This document shows positions 1-8,107 of a DNA stretch of 40,038 nucleotides, piece after piece. The DNA is from SZUA-252 sp035716005 (lineage in GTDB: Bacteria > Eisenbacteria > RBG-16-71-46 > SZUA-252). The stretch lies in assembly GCA_035716005.1 (NCBI GenBank), contig DASTKG010000020.1, positions 1 through 40,038 of the forward strand, written 5' to 3'. The position numbers and the translations under genes are program-made. The notes below the pieces were generated by a model, which made no database searches, had not been told where the DNA came from, and saw only the letters and a program-made list of their open reading frames with translations. The stretch's first letter is position 1. Every line of letters starts with the position of its first letter.

Positions 1-63
1 AGTCGGCGGAGGCGCGCGCGGTCCATCGTCGGAGAATTCCTCGCTGGCCGGAGGGGGTCGCGC

Positions 64-1113
64 CTAGTTCGCGCGGGCGCCTGCGTCGTCGCAGGCCGTC
101 TCGTCGAAGTCCCCGCCATCGAGCGCCGGCGGGGTGTACGGCACCGGCGCGCGCTCGATCTTCTCGAGGTAGCGCCGGAGGAGATCCTCGACCTCCGCGT
201 TGCTCTTCGCGTGATTCACGTCGCGGCAGAGCGTCGAATTGTCGTAGAGACCGCGGACGTACCACGCGATGTGCTTCCGCATGAGCGTCGCGGCGTAGTC
301 GCCCTTCTTCTTCGCGAGATCGTGGAGATGGACGATGGCCGTCTCGATCTTCTCGCGCGGCGTCGGCTCGGGGCCGGGGTCGAGCCCCGCCAGGAGCCGG
401 TTCGCCCGGCCGAAGAGCCACGGATTCCCGAAGGAGCCTCGGCCGACCATGACGCCGTCGCAGCCGGTCTCGTCCACCATCCGCTTCGCGTCCTCCGGCG
501 TCTTCACGTCGCCGTTCCCGATCACCGGGAGGCTGGTCGCCTCCTTCACGCGCGCGATCACTTCCCAGTGCGCGCGCCCGGTGAATTTCTCCGTGCGCGT
601 GCGAGCGTGGACCGCGATCCACTTCACGCCGGTCCCCTCGAGCACCCGGGCCACGTCGTGGGCGTTGATCGAGTCCTTGTCCCAGCCGATCCGGATCTTG
701 GCCGTCACGGGGAGCGAGACCGCGTTCACGACCGCGGAGGTCACGCGCTCCAGCCGGTCGAGGTCGTTCAGCATGGCCGCCCCGGCCTCGCGGGCGATCA
801 CCTTGCGCACCGGGCAGCCGTAGTTGAGATCGATGGAATCGAAGCCGAGCCCCTCACAGAGACGCGCCGCGTCGGCCATGACGACCGGATCGGAGCCGCA
901 GAGCTGCGCCCCGATGGGGCGCTCCTCGGGGCGATACTCCAGGAGGTCGAACGTCTTCTGATTCTTCCGCACGAGGCCGTCCGACGAGGTCATCTCGCAG
1001 AAGACCATCGACGCGCCGTGCCGGCGCGCCAGCGTGCGGAACGGAGAATCGGTGACGCCGCAGAGGGGCGAGAGAAGCACTCGCCCCTCCAGGCGAAGCG
1101 GACCGGCCTGCAT
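64..1113 (-). CDS. dusB: tRNA-dihydrouridine synthase (Dus family, DusB-like)
   Basis: FMN- and NAD(P)H-dependent enzyme that reduces uridines in the tRNA D-loop; cytosolic. The 349-residue protein has the usual Dus length. Visible signatures are the N-terminal LSPLCGVTDSPFR flavin-barrel segment, catalytic Cys100 in LNYGCPV, TAKIRIGW around Lys139, VHARTR around His169, and the FMN phosphate-binding NGD (200-202) and GRG (224-226) loops. The last 20 residues are acidic and look unstructured. It is the last gene of the minus-strand run and starts 12 nt after the stop of the upstream protease gene, so cotranscription is likely. The Dus family is certain; the DusB subclass is inferred from the overall pattern. 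Confidence 0.93.
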   Translation of the reverse strand: MQAGPLRLEGRVLLSPLCGVTDSPFRTLARRHGASMVFCEMTSSDGLVRKNQKTFDLLEYRPEERPIGAQLCGSDPVVMADAARLCEGLGFDSIDLNYGCPVRKVIAREAGAAMLNDLDRLERVTSAVVNAVSLPVTAKIRIGWDKDSINAHDVARVLEGTGVKWIAVHARTRTEKFTGRAHWEVIARVKEATSLPVIGNGDVKTPEDAKRMVDETGCDGVMVGRGSFGNPWLFGRANRLLAGLDPGPEPTPREKIETAIVHLHDLAKKKGDYAATLMRKHIAWYVRGLYDNSTLCRDVNHAKSNAEVEDLLRRYLEKIERAPVPYTPPALDGGDFDETACDDAGARAN

Positions 1114-1125
1114 GCCTGGTTCGCC

Positions 1126-2766
1126 CTACCGGACCGTCGTCGGCGTCTTCGTATCGGACGCGACCGACTTGGCCTTGCTCCGCTCCGAGGCGAGCGCCAG
1201 GAGCTTCGGCAGGGTCGGGGCCTGGTCGAAGAGCGCCATCACTTCGCGGACCTGCTCGTCGTCGCCGATGGCGACGCGGTAGGCCTCCTCGTCGCCGGCG
1301 TAGCGGCGAGCCAGCTCGCGGCGGATGCCGGTGTCGACGTAGCGCTGCACGGCCGCCAGGGAGTCGGAGTTCACCTCGACCTTCTCGGACTTCAGGAAGT
1401 CGCGGAAGTCGTCGCGCATCCCCTGGGTGAGCGCGTAGTCCTTGGGCGCTTCCTTGTGCTTCACGGCGTACTTCACCGCGTACTTGAAGTAGACCTGCTT
1501 CTGCTCGAGATCCTGCACCAGCTGCGGAACGGCGACCTGCTCGATCTCGATGTCGGGCGCGATGCCGCCGCCGCCGTAGACGGTGCGGCCCATCTCGGTC
1601 TTGTACTCGGGAAGCGGCTTCTTCGGCTTCAGCGAGTCGGGGAGCGCGGGAGCGTCGGTGTCCTCGTCGTCCTCCGCGGCCAGCGCCCCGTCCTTCAGCT
1701 GCTCGTCCTTCTGGATGCAGCGTCCGCTCGGCGTGTAGTACTTCGCCGTCGTCAGCTTGAGCTTCGGCCCGCGCACGCTCCGCGTGAGGGGAATGACGGT
1801 CTGCACGAGGCCCTTTCCGAACGTCGTCTGCCCCGCCACGATGCCGAGGTCGAGATCCTGCACGGCGCCCGAAACGATCTCGCTCGCGCTCGCGGTCCAC
1901 TGGTTCACGAGGACGACGAGCGGGTAGCCGAGGTGCGGCTGGTCGGCGGTCGAGATGAAATCGCGGTTCTGCGACGGATCGCGCCCGCGCGTGTAGACGA
2001 TCTTCTTGCCGCGCGGCGCGAACTCCTCGGAGACCTCGACGGCCTGCGAGAGGAGGCCGCCCGGATTGAAGCGAAGGTCGAGGATCAGCCCGCGCACCTT
2101 CTGCTTCTCGATCTTCGTGAAGGCCTGGTCGATCTCCTCGCGGCTCCGCTCGGAGAAGGAGGAGAGCCGGATGTAGCCGATCCCGTTCTCCAGCACGCCG
2201 GCGAAGGGCACGCTCTTGATCTGGATGATGTCGCGCACGATCTCGAAGTCCATCGGCTTGTCGCGCCCTTCGCGGAAGATCGTGAGGGTGACCTTGGTCC
2301 CCTTCTCGCCGCGCATCTTCTTCATGGCGTCGTCGAGGGAGAAGCCTTCCGTGGAGGCGCCGTCGATGCGGATGATCCGGTCGCCGCCCTGCATGCCGGC
2401 GCGCCACGCGGGCGTGCCCTCGATGGGGGAGATGACCGTGACCCAGCCGTCGCGCATCCCGATCGAGATGCCGATGCCGCCGAAGGCCCCGTGCGTCGTC
2501 GTCTCGAGGCGCTCCGCCTCTTCCTTGTCGAGGTACTGGGAGTAGGGATCGAGCGTCCGCAGCATTCCGCGGATCGCGTTGTCCATGAGCTTGTCGGTGG
2601 TGACCGGCTCGACGTAATGGTCGCGGACCTTCGTCAGGACCTGGATGAACCGCTCGATGTTCCCGTACGTATTGTCGCTGGTCTCCTGCACGCGTCCGAC
2701 CGCCCACGTGCCCATGACGAGCGCCGTGACGAGAACGAAGACCGCGAAAATCTGTCTGCGATTCAT
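1126..2766 (-). CDS. S41 family C-terminal processing protease (Ctp/Prc-like)
   Basis: Periplasmic serine protease that trims or degrades proteins from their C-termini. The 546-residue product has a hydrophobic N-terminal signal or anchor (about residues 5-24), a helical segment, a PDZ domain (about 92-185, with the GIGISIG carboxylate-binding loop), then the S41 catalytic core. Matching the E. coli Prc spacing (Ser430, Asp441, Lys455), the catalytic residues are Ser293 in TASASEI, Asp304 in AVQDL and Lys318 in TTFGKGL. An acidic and proline-rich insert lies near 365-390. The start ATG sits directly before the signal peptide. It lies 26 nt after the tmk stop and 12 nt before dus, inside the same-strand run. 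Family assignment is secure; substrates are unknown. Confidence 0.95.
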   Translation of the reverse strand: MNRRQIFAVFVLVTALVMGTWAVGRVQETSDNTYGNIERFIQVLTKVRDHYVEPVTTDKLMDNAIRGMLRTLDPYSQYLDKEEAERLETTTHGAFGGIGISIGMRDGWVTVISPIEGTPAWRAGMQGGDRIIRIDGASTEGFSLDDAMKKMRGEKGTKVTLTIFREGRDKPMDFEIVRDIIQIKSVPFAGVLENGIGYIRLSSFSERSREEIDQAFTKIEKQKVRGLILDLRFNPGGLLSQAVEVSEEFAPRGKKIVYTRGRDPSQNRDFISTADQPHLGYPLVVLVNQWTASASEIVSGAVQDLDLGIVAGQTTFGKGLVQTVIPLTRSVRGPKLKLTTAKYYTPSGRCIQKDEQLKDGALAAEDDEDTDAPALPDSLKPKKPLPEYKTEMGRTVYGGGGIAPDIEIEQVAVPQLVQDLEQKQVYFKYAVKYAVKHKEAPKDYALTQGMRDDFRDFLKSEKVEVNSDSLAAVQRYVDTGIRRELARRYAGDEEAYRVAIGDDEQVREVMALFDQAPTLPKLLALASERSKAKSVASDTKTPTTVR

Positions 2767-2792
2767 GTAGAGGGTCCCCTTCGTGCGGGCGG

Positions 2793-3428
2793 TTACGGGC
2801 CGACCAGCTTTGATTTTACATCACTTAGGATGATCCCGGCCAGCACGTCGGCCGACTCGGTCCCATCCAGGACGCGGATCCGCTCGGGTTCTTTATCGGC
2901 AAGCGCGCGATAGGCTTGCCTGACTTTCTCTAAGAACCCCGGACCCTCCCGTTCGATCCGGTCGATCCCGAAATTTCCCTGACGTTTCCGGGATCTGGCG
3001 ATGCCCTCTTGGACGGGGAGATCGATCAAAAAGGTTCGGTCGGGCTGAAGCCCGCCCGTGGCCCAGTCGTTCAGCCGGCGCACCATCTCGATGCCGGAAT
3101 TTCGCGCACCCCCCTGGTAGGCGAGGGTTGCATCCGTAAATCGATCGCAAATAACAACTTGCCCGGCCTTCAGCGCCGGGGCGATGAGCCCCCGGACGTG
3201 CTGGGCCCGGGCGGCCAAAAAAAGGAGGAGCTCGGTCTCGGGAAAGACCGGCTCCTCGCCCAGGTTCAGAACCAACTGGCGGATTTGCTCGGCGAACGGG
3301 GTGCCGCCCGGCTCTCGGGTCCGCACCACCGCGACTCCCTCCGACTCGAGGGCGCCTTTCAGACGGTCGGCCTGCGTCGACTTTCCGGACCCCTCGATCC
3401 CCTCGAGGGTGACGAAGAGGCCCGGCAC
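2793..3428 (-). CDS. tmk: thymidylate kinase
   Basis: Phosphorylates dTMP to dTDP with ATP, an essential step in DNA precursor synthesis; cytosolic. The 211-residue length is typical. The P-loop GIEGSGKS is at residues 10-17, the DRF(T/Y) motif at 95-97 is followed by AYQG, and an Arg/Lys-rich lid (about 145-160, RSRKRQGNFGIDR) carries basic residues. The start is a GTG, 11 nt after the ino1 stop, with no clear Shine-Dalgarno sequence, so it probably depends on translation of ino1. Position within the minus-strand run suggests cotranscription with the inositol lipid genes and the protease. Confidence 0.95.
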   Translation of the reverse strand: MPGLFVTLEGIEGSGKSTQADRLKGALESEGVAVVRTREPGGTPFAEQIRQLVLNLGEEPVFPETELLLFLAARAQHVRGLIAPALKAGQVVICDRFTDATLAYQGGARNSGIEMVRRLNDWATGGLQPDRTFLIDLPVQEGIARSRKRQGNFGIDRIEREGPGFLEKVRQAYRALADKEPERIRVLDGTESADVLAGIILSDVKSKLVGP

Positions 3429-3439
3429 GATCGCGGGTC

Positions 3440-4609
3440 TTACGCGCTCTTCCGCGCCGCCTTCTTCAGGCCGCGGCGCTTCGGAGCGCTGACGCGCTTC
3501 GTCGCGGCCTTCGCCTTCTTATTCTTGGCGCCCTTCCAGCCGTACTTCTGGATGTATTCCTCGACCATCGTGTGCGCCTGGTCGTCCGGAATCTGCACCG
3601 GCGGCGACTTCTTGAAGTAGGCGCACGGCGCGATCTGGGCGCCCGAGAGGCCGTTGTCGAGCGCGAGCTTCGCGCAGCGGACCGCGTCGATGATGACGCC
3701 GGCCGAGTTCGGCGAATCCCAGACTTCCATCTTCATCTCGACGTTCAGCGGAACGTCGCCGAACGTGCGGCCCTCGAGCCGGATGTAGGCCCACTTGCGG
3801 TCGTCGAGCCACTCGACGTAGTCGCTCGGTCCGATGTGGACGTTCTTCGAACCCATGTCGTAGTCGAGCATCGAGGTGACGGCGTTCGTCTTGGAGATCT
3901 TCTTCGACTCGAGACGCTCGCGCTCCAGCATGTTCAGGAAGTCGGTGTTGCCGCCCACGTTCAGCTGGCTCGTCCGCTCCAGGCGCACGCCGCGCTCCCG
4001 GAAGAGGCGCGTCATGACGCGGTGGACGATCGTGGCGCCGACCTGCGACTTGATGTCGTCGCCGATCACCGGGAGCTTCTTCTGCTCGAAGCGGCGCTGC
4101 CAGTACTTCTCGCGAGCGATGAAGACCGGGATGGCGTTCACGAAGGCGCAACCGGCCTCGAGAATCTGCTCCACGTACCACTTCGTGGCTTCCTCGCTGC
4201 CGACCGGGAGGTAGTTGATGACCACGTCCGTCTTCGTGTCCTTGAGGAGGCGCACGATGTCGGCCGTCTGGCCCGGGGCCTTGTGGATGATCTGGGAGAG
4301 GTACTTGCCGAGGCCGTCGTGCAGCATGCCGCGCGCCACGGGAACGCCCGAGCGGGGCACGTCGGCGAACTTGTAGGTGTTGTTCGGCCAGGTGTAGATG
4401 GCCTCGGAGAGGTCCTTGCCGACCTTGTTGCGGTCGATGTCGATCGCGGCGCTGAACTCGATGTCGCGGACATGGTAGCCGCCGAGATTGACGTGCATCA
4501 GGCCGGGCACGAAATCGGTGTCCTTGGCATTGCGGTAGTAGTGGACGCCCTGAACCAGCGACGACGCGCAGTTGCCGACACCGATGATGCCGACGCGGAT
4601 CTTACCCAT
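3440..4609 (-). CDS. ino1: inositol-3-phosphate synthase (myo-inositol-1-phosphate synthase)
   Basis: NAD-dependent enzyme that cyclises glucose 6-phosphate to myo-inositol 3-phosphate. The 389 residues show the prokaryotic-type fold: an N-terminal Rossmann motif (GIIGVGNCASSLVQG), the NYLPVGSEEATKWY segment, and a conserved core with GDDIKSQVGATI, LNVGGNTDFLNM and SKTNAV followed by a GPSDYV loop. The ATG overlaps the end of the upstream CDP-alcohol phosphatidyltransferase gene by 8 nt, so translation is probably coupled and the product likely feeds an inositol phospholipid. Oddity: residues about 362-389 form a very basic Lys/Arg/Ala tail that I do not expect in this family (see findings). 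The assignment is strong. Confidence 0.95.
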   Translation of the reverse strand: MGKIRVGIIGVGNCASSLVQGVHYYRNAKDTDFVPGLMHVNLGGYHVRDIEFSAAIDIDRNKVGKDLSEAIYTWPNNTYKFADVPRSGVPVARGMLHDGLGKYLSQIIHKAPGQTADIVRLLKDTKTDVVINYLPVGSEEATKWYVEQILEAGCAFVNAIPVFIAREKYWQRRFEQKKLPVIGDDIKSQVGATIVHRVMTRLFRERGVRLERTSQLNVGGNTDFLNMLERERLESKKISKTNAVTSMLDYDMGSKNVHIGPSDYVEWLDDRKWAYIRLEGRTFGDVPLNVEMKMEVWDSPNSAGVIIDAVRCAKLALDNGLSGAQIAPCAYFKKSPPVQIPDDQAHTMVEEYIQKYGWKGAKNKKAKAATKRVSAPKRRGLKKAARKSA

Positions 4610-5279
4610 GAGTCTTCAAGCCTCCATTTCCGGAAGATTCCTCTTTGGTCAACCGGCGGACATGATACACGCGCTGCCCCACCGTGACGAGGGTCAAAAG
4701 GAAGAGAAGCCCGAGCACGCCCGGCATAAACCGTTGTCCCAAAAGAGTTCCGAGCCCGAACAGGAGCATCCGCTCCGGGCGCTCCATGATCCCCACCTTG
4801 CAGTCGAGGCCGAGCCCTTCGGCCCGGGCTCTCGTGTAGGAAACCATGAAGGAGAGGATGAGGGTCGCCAGCGCGAGGAAGGCCATCGTCCGCCCTTCGG
4901 GATCGCCCCAGCGCGCGCCGGCCTCGAGCTCTCCCTGGATCCAGAGCGCCCCTCCCTGGGCCCGCGAGAAGTAGTAGGCCGCGAGCCCTGCGAAGAGAGC
5001 CCCTTCGCCGATGCGATCGAGCGTGGAGTCGAGGAACGCGCCGAACTTGCTGGAGCTGTCGGTCGCGCGCGCCACGTCGCCGTCCATCATGTCGCAGAGC
5101 CCGGAGAGCCCGATGAAGAGCGTGGCCGCCAGGAAGTCGCCGCGAGAGAGAAGGAGCGCCGCCAGGATCGAGAAGGCGAGCCCCGCGATGGTGAGATGGT
5201 CGGGCCTGACGCCGCGCTTCGCGAGCGCGCCCGCGATCGGGCGGAAGATCCCTCGTCCTTGGTCTTTCCAGCCGGTCAC
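4602..5279 (-). CDS. CDP-alcohol phosphatidyltransferase, probable phosphatidylinositol-phosphate synthase
   Basis: Integral membrane enzyme that joins a CDP-diacylglycerol (or CDP-alcohol) to a polar alcohol. The diagnostic motif D-x2-DG-x2-AR-x8-G-x3-D-x3-D is complete at residues 63-88 (DMMDGDVAR onward), and several hydrophobic helices span the 225-residue protein. I chose the GTG at 5279 because it overlaps the rsmI stop in a GTGA arrangement; an upstream start would only add a low-complexity Arg-rich leader lying inside rsmI. The gene's stop overlaps the ino1 ATG by 8 nt. With inositol-3-phosphate synthase immediately downstream, the likely acceptor is inositol phosphate, as in actinobacterial PIP synthases. 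The acceptor is an inference from context; other CDP-alcohol transfers remain possible. Confidence 0.9.
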   Translation of the reverse strand: MTGWKDQGRGIFRPIAGALAKRGVRPDHLTIAGLAFSILAALLLSRGDFLAATLFIGLSGLCDMMDGDVARATDSSSKFGAFLDSTLDRIGEGALFAGLAAYYFSRAQGGALWIQGELEAGARWGDPEGRTMAFLALATLILSFMVSYTRARAEGLGLDCKVGIMERPERMLLFGLGTLLGQRFMPGVLGLLFLLTLVTVGQRVYHVRRLTKEESSGNGGLKTHG

Positions 5280-5998
5280 TCGGTCTCCTCCTCGTCGTCG
5301 TCCTCGCGGCCGCGCTTCGGGCGCGGCAGGCCCCCGACCACGATCACGAACTCGCCGCGCGGCGATCGCTCCTCGGCCCACTGGACGAGGGCGGAGAGCG
5401 GGCCCCGGCGCGTCTCCTCGAATTTCTTCGTCAGCTCGCGCGAGACCGACGCGGGACGGTCGCCCATCCCCGCCAGGAGGTCGGCGAGCGTCGCCCGAAG
5501 CCGATGCGGCGACTCGAAGAAGATGAGGGTCCGGGGATCGGGGCGCAACTCCTCGATGCGAGTGCGCCGCCGGCCCGACTTCCGCGGGAGGAACCCCTCG
5601 AACGCGAAGCGGTCGGTGGGAAGCCCCGAGATCTCGAGCGCGCAGAGGGCGCTCGAGGGCCCCGGAATCGGGACGATGGAGAGTCCGGCCTCGACGGCGG
5701 CGCGGACGAGCGTGAAGGCGGGGTCGGAGATGCCGGGCGACCCCGCGTCGGAGACGATGGCGATGGCCTCCCCCGCGCGAAGCCGCTCGATCAGCTCGGG
5801 CGTGCGGCGCTCCTTGTTGTGATCGTGATACGAGACGAGAGGACGGCGGATGCCGAAGCGCGAGAGGAGCTGCCCCGTGTGTCGCGTGTCCTCGGCGGCG
5901 ATGGCGTCGACCGCTCCCAGCACGCGCTGCCCGCGCGGCGAGAAGTCGTCGAGGTTTCCGATCGGCGTCGCCACGAGGTAGAGCGTGCCGCCCGACAC
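5276..5998 (-). CDS. rsmI: 16S rRNA (cytidine(1402)-2'-O)-methyltransferase
   Basis: SAM-dependent methylation of C1402 in 16S rRNA, fine-tuning the P-site; cytosolic. The tetrapyrrole-methylase fold is plain: N-terminal TLYLVATPIGNLDD, AEDTRHT, SYHDHN, the SAM-binding VSDAGSPGISDP and PIPGPSS. The product is about 240 residues, shorter than E. coli RsmI, and ends in an acidic Asp/Glu stretch instead of the extra C-terminal domain. I place the start at GTG 5998 because a GGAGG lies 5 nt upstream and the conserved region begins four residues later; a GTG at 6010 is the alternative. The reading frame stays open far upstream, but that part overlaps the aldolase gene and is not coding. Its stop overlaps the next gene's GTG start. 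Confidence 0.93.
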   Translation of the reverse strand: MSGGTLYLVATPIGNLDDFSPRGQRVLGAVDAIAAEDTRHTGQLLSRFGIRRPLVSYHDHNKERRTPELIERLRAGEAIAIVSDAGSPGISDPAFTLVRAAVEAGLSIVPIPGPSSALCALEISGLPTDRFAFEGFLPRKSGRRRTRIEELRPDPRTLIFFESPHRLRATLADLLAGMGDRPASVSRELTKKFEETRRGPLSALVQWAEERSPRGEFVIVVGGLPRPKRGREDDDEEETE

Positions 5999-6078
5999 CA
6001 AGCCCTCCACGCCCTCGGCGCGCTCGTCGCCCGCGCCCTCGGCGCCGGGCTCGGCCGATTCGTCCGGCTCGCGCCCGC

Positions 6079-7281
6079 TCACGCGGTCGTCCCCCACGTC
6101 TCCGCCGCCGACTCTCGCATGGCGGCCACGGCGCGTTCGATCCCGGCGTCGTCGACGTCGAGGTGGGTGATGGCGCGAATCGTGTCGGGCCCGCCGAGCG
6201 CGAGGAGGAGGACGCCGCGCCGCTTCGCGGCCTCGATGAACGCGCCGATCCTCCCCGAATCGCGCGTGGCTCTCGCGATCACGATGTTCGTCTCGACCTC
6301 GGCGGGGTCGATGGCGAAGGGCGGAATCGCGGCGAGAGCCTCGGCCAGCCGGCGCGCGCGACGATGATCCTCGGGGAGCCGGTCGCGGTGATGGTGGATC
6401 GCGTGGATCGCCCCCGCCGCCACGATGCCGACCTGCCGCAGGGCGCCGCCGAACATCTTGCGGACGCCGCGCGCCTCCTGGATGAAGGCCGCGCTTCCGG
6501 CGAGGGCCGATCCGATCGGCGCGCCGAGCCCCTTCGAGTAGCAGACCATCACCGAGTCGGCGCAGGCCGCGAAGTCGGAGAGCGGCACGCCCGACGCGGC
6601 GCTCGCGTTCCAGAGGCGCGCGCCGTCGAGGTGCATCGGGAGGCCGAGCTTCGTCGCCTCCTGGCGCACGCGCCGGAGCCGCTCGAGCGGGTAGATCGCG
6701 CCGTTCTTGTAGTTCACGGTGTTTTCCGCCTCGACGAGGGCGATCCGACCGCCGGCCTCGCCTGAGCCCGAGCCGGCCGCTCCGGCCGACCCCGCGATCG
6801 CGGCGACGGCCGCGGGATCGACTCTCCCTCGATCGCTTCCTTCGAGGAAGTGATAGCCCCGGCCCAGCATCTCGGTGATGGCGCGCGACTCGACCCCGAC
6901 CATGTGAGCCTCCCGGTCGAGGGCGATTCTCTCGCCGCGCTTCGTGTGGACCGCGACCGAGATTTCGTTCCCCATGCAGCCGCTCGGAACGAAAAGGGCG
7001 GCCTCCTTCCCAAGAAGCGCCGCCGTCTCCTCTTCCAGGCGCCGGACGGTCGGATCGTCCCCCAGGACGTCGTCGCCCACCTCGGCTTCCGCGATGGCGC
7101 GCCGCATCGCGGGAGTCGGCTTCGTCACCGTGTCGCTTCTGAGATCGACGTAACTCGTTGTCAGACAATCTCCCTTCGATTGAATCGAGAGGTCCCCGAT
7201 GCTAGTCTCAATACCAATCGGTTTCGGAACGTCCGGCCCCGTCGCGGAGTATAAGGGGTGCGGCCCGCCGGGCCGATCCAC
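6079..7281 (-). CDS. ltaE: low-specificity L-threonine aldolase
   Basis: PLP-dependent cleavage of L-threonine or L-allo-threonine to glycine and acetaldehyde; cytosolic. Fold-type I signatures are present: DLRSDTVTKPT, LDGARLWNA, and the PLP lysine in YSKGLGAPIGSAL (Lys250 counted from the GTG at 7281). A Gly/Ala-rich insert lies at about 163-179. The start is uncertain. The GTG at 7281 has a GAGGG about 4 nt upstream but adds 40 residues unlike the family. A CTG at 7164 would sit 5 nt after a GGGAG and just before the conserved DLRSD; no ATG, GTG or TTG lies in frame between them. First gene of the minus-strand run and divergent from the zinc peptidase. Function is secure, the N-terminus is not. 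Confidence 0.9.
   Translation of the reverse strand: MDRPGGPHPLYSATGPDVPKPIGIETSIGDLSIQSKGDCLTTSYVDLRSDTVTKPTPAMRRAIAEAEVGDDVLGDDPTVRRLEEETAALLGKEAALFVPSGCMGNEISVAVHTKRGERIALDREAHMVGVESRAITEMLGRGYHFLEGSDRGRVDPAAVAAIAGSAGAAGSGSGEAGGRIALVEAENTVNYKNGAIYPLERLRRVRQEATKLGLPMHLDGARLWNASAASGVPLSDFAACADSVMVCYSKGLGAPIGSALAGSAAFIQEARGVRKMFGGALRQVGIVAAGAIHAIHHHRDRLPEDHRRARRLAEALAAIPPFAIDPAEVETNIVIARATRDSGRIGAFIEAAKRRGVLLLALGGPDTIRAITHLDVDDAGIERAVAAMRESAAETWGTTA
7180..7208 (+). promoter_or_regulatory. candidate promoter for the YugP-like peptidase
   Basis: A TTGAAT box (7180-7185) and a TAGTCT box (7203-7208) are separated by exactly 17 nt, pointing toward the peptidase gene at 7308 and leaving a leader of roughly 90 nt. 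The sequence match to sigma70 consensus is only moderate and it lies over the N-terminus of the divergent aldolase gene. Confidence 0.35.
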
Positions 7282-7307
7282 GAGACCCTCAAGGAGGCCA
7301 AACGACG

Positions 7308-8009
7308 ATGTTCGGATTTTGGGATCCGACGATGATTCTCCTCATCCCGGGCATGATCCTGGCGTTCTATGCCCAGATGAAGGTCCAATCGACGTATCAG
7401 AAGTACAGCGAGATCGCGGCCGCCGGTGGGCGGACCGGCAAGGACATCGCGGAGCTGATCCTCCGCCAGAACGGCATCAACGACGTGAGCGTGGAGCTGG
7501 GCGAGGGATTCCTCTCCGACCACTACGATCCGATGCACAAGCGGGTTCGCCTCTCGCCGAACAACTACCACGAGCCCTCGATTTCGGGCGTCGCGGTGGC
7601 CGCGCACGAGGTGGGGCACGCCATGCAGCACGCCGAGGGATACGCGCCGCTCCGGTTCCGGACGACGATCTTCCCGCTGGCGAACATCGGCACGAGCCTT
7701 TCGTGGATCTTCATCCTGGCGGGGCTTCTCTTCCTGCCGGGGGTCAAGCTCGGAGGCGTGAGCCTTCTCGACGTGGGGATCGTCCTCTTCTCGTTCGGCG
7801 TCCTCTTCCAGCTCGTGACGCTTCCCGTCGAATTCGACGCCAGCAAGCGGGCCCTCGTTCAGCTGAACCGGCTCGGGCTCGTGGCGCCGCAGGAGCAGGC
7901 GGGAGCCAAGAAGGTGCTCGACGCGGCCGCGCTCACCTACGTGGCGGCGGCGACGGCGGCGATTCTCCAGCTGGTCCGGCTCCTGATTCTTCGGGATCGC
8001 CGCGACTGA
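7308..8009 (+). CDS. YugP-family membrane zinc metallopeptidase
   Basis: Predicted membrane-bound zinc peptidase of the Zn_peptidase_2 (YugP) family; substrates are unknown for the family. The 233-residue protein has an N-terminal membrane helix (about 6-22), a zinc motif HEVGH at residues 100-104, two hydrophobic helices (about 124-171) and a C-terminal helix (about 205-225). The segment LSDHYDPMHKRVRLSPNNY just before the zinc site is characteristic of the family. The ATG follows an excellent AAGGAGG about 11 nt upstream. It stands alone on the plus strand, ends with a clear hairpin terminator and faces the HU gene. Family assignment is strong; biological role is unknown. Confidence 0.92.
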   Translation: MFGFWDPTMILLIPGMILAFYAQMKVQSTYQKYSEIAAAGGRTGKDIAELILRQNGINDVSVELGEGFLSDHYDPMHKRVRLSPNNYHEPSISGVAVAAHEVGHAMQHAEGYAPLRFRTTIFPLANIGTSLSWIFILAGLLFLPGVKLGGVSLLDVGIVLFSFGVLFQLVTLPVEFDASKRALVQLNRLGLVAPQEQAGAKKVLDAAALTYVAAATAAILQLVRLLILRDRRD

Positions 8010-8031
8010 CGGAAGCGACACGCTGGCAACG

Positions 8032-8067
8032 CGAAACGGGACGCTCGATGGCGTCCCGTTTCGTTGT
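8032..8067. terminator. hairpin terminator between convergent genes
   Basis: A perfect 13-bp stem (8032-8044 with 8051-8063) closes a six-base TCGATG loop and is followed on the plus strand by a short T-containing run. It lies between the stop of the zinc peptidase and the stop of the HU gene, so it may end transcripts from both sides. Confidence 0.8.
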
Positions 8068-8107
8068 CCCCCGGAGTTGCTTTGACTGGGCCCGCTGGGA
8101 TTGCTCC

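Noticed and set aside
211..2913. A 900-residue open frame on the plus strand
   Set aside because: It is antisense to dus and the S41 protease, is rich in Arg, Asp, His and Val in the manner of reverse-complement high-G+C frames, and matches no family.
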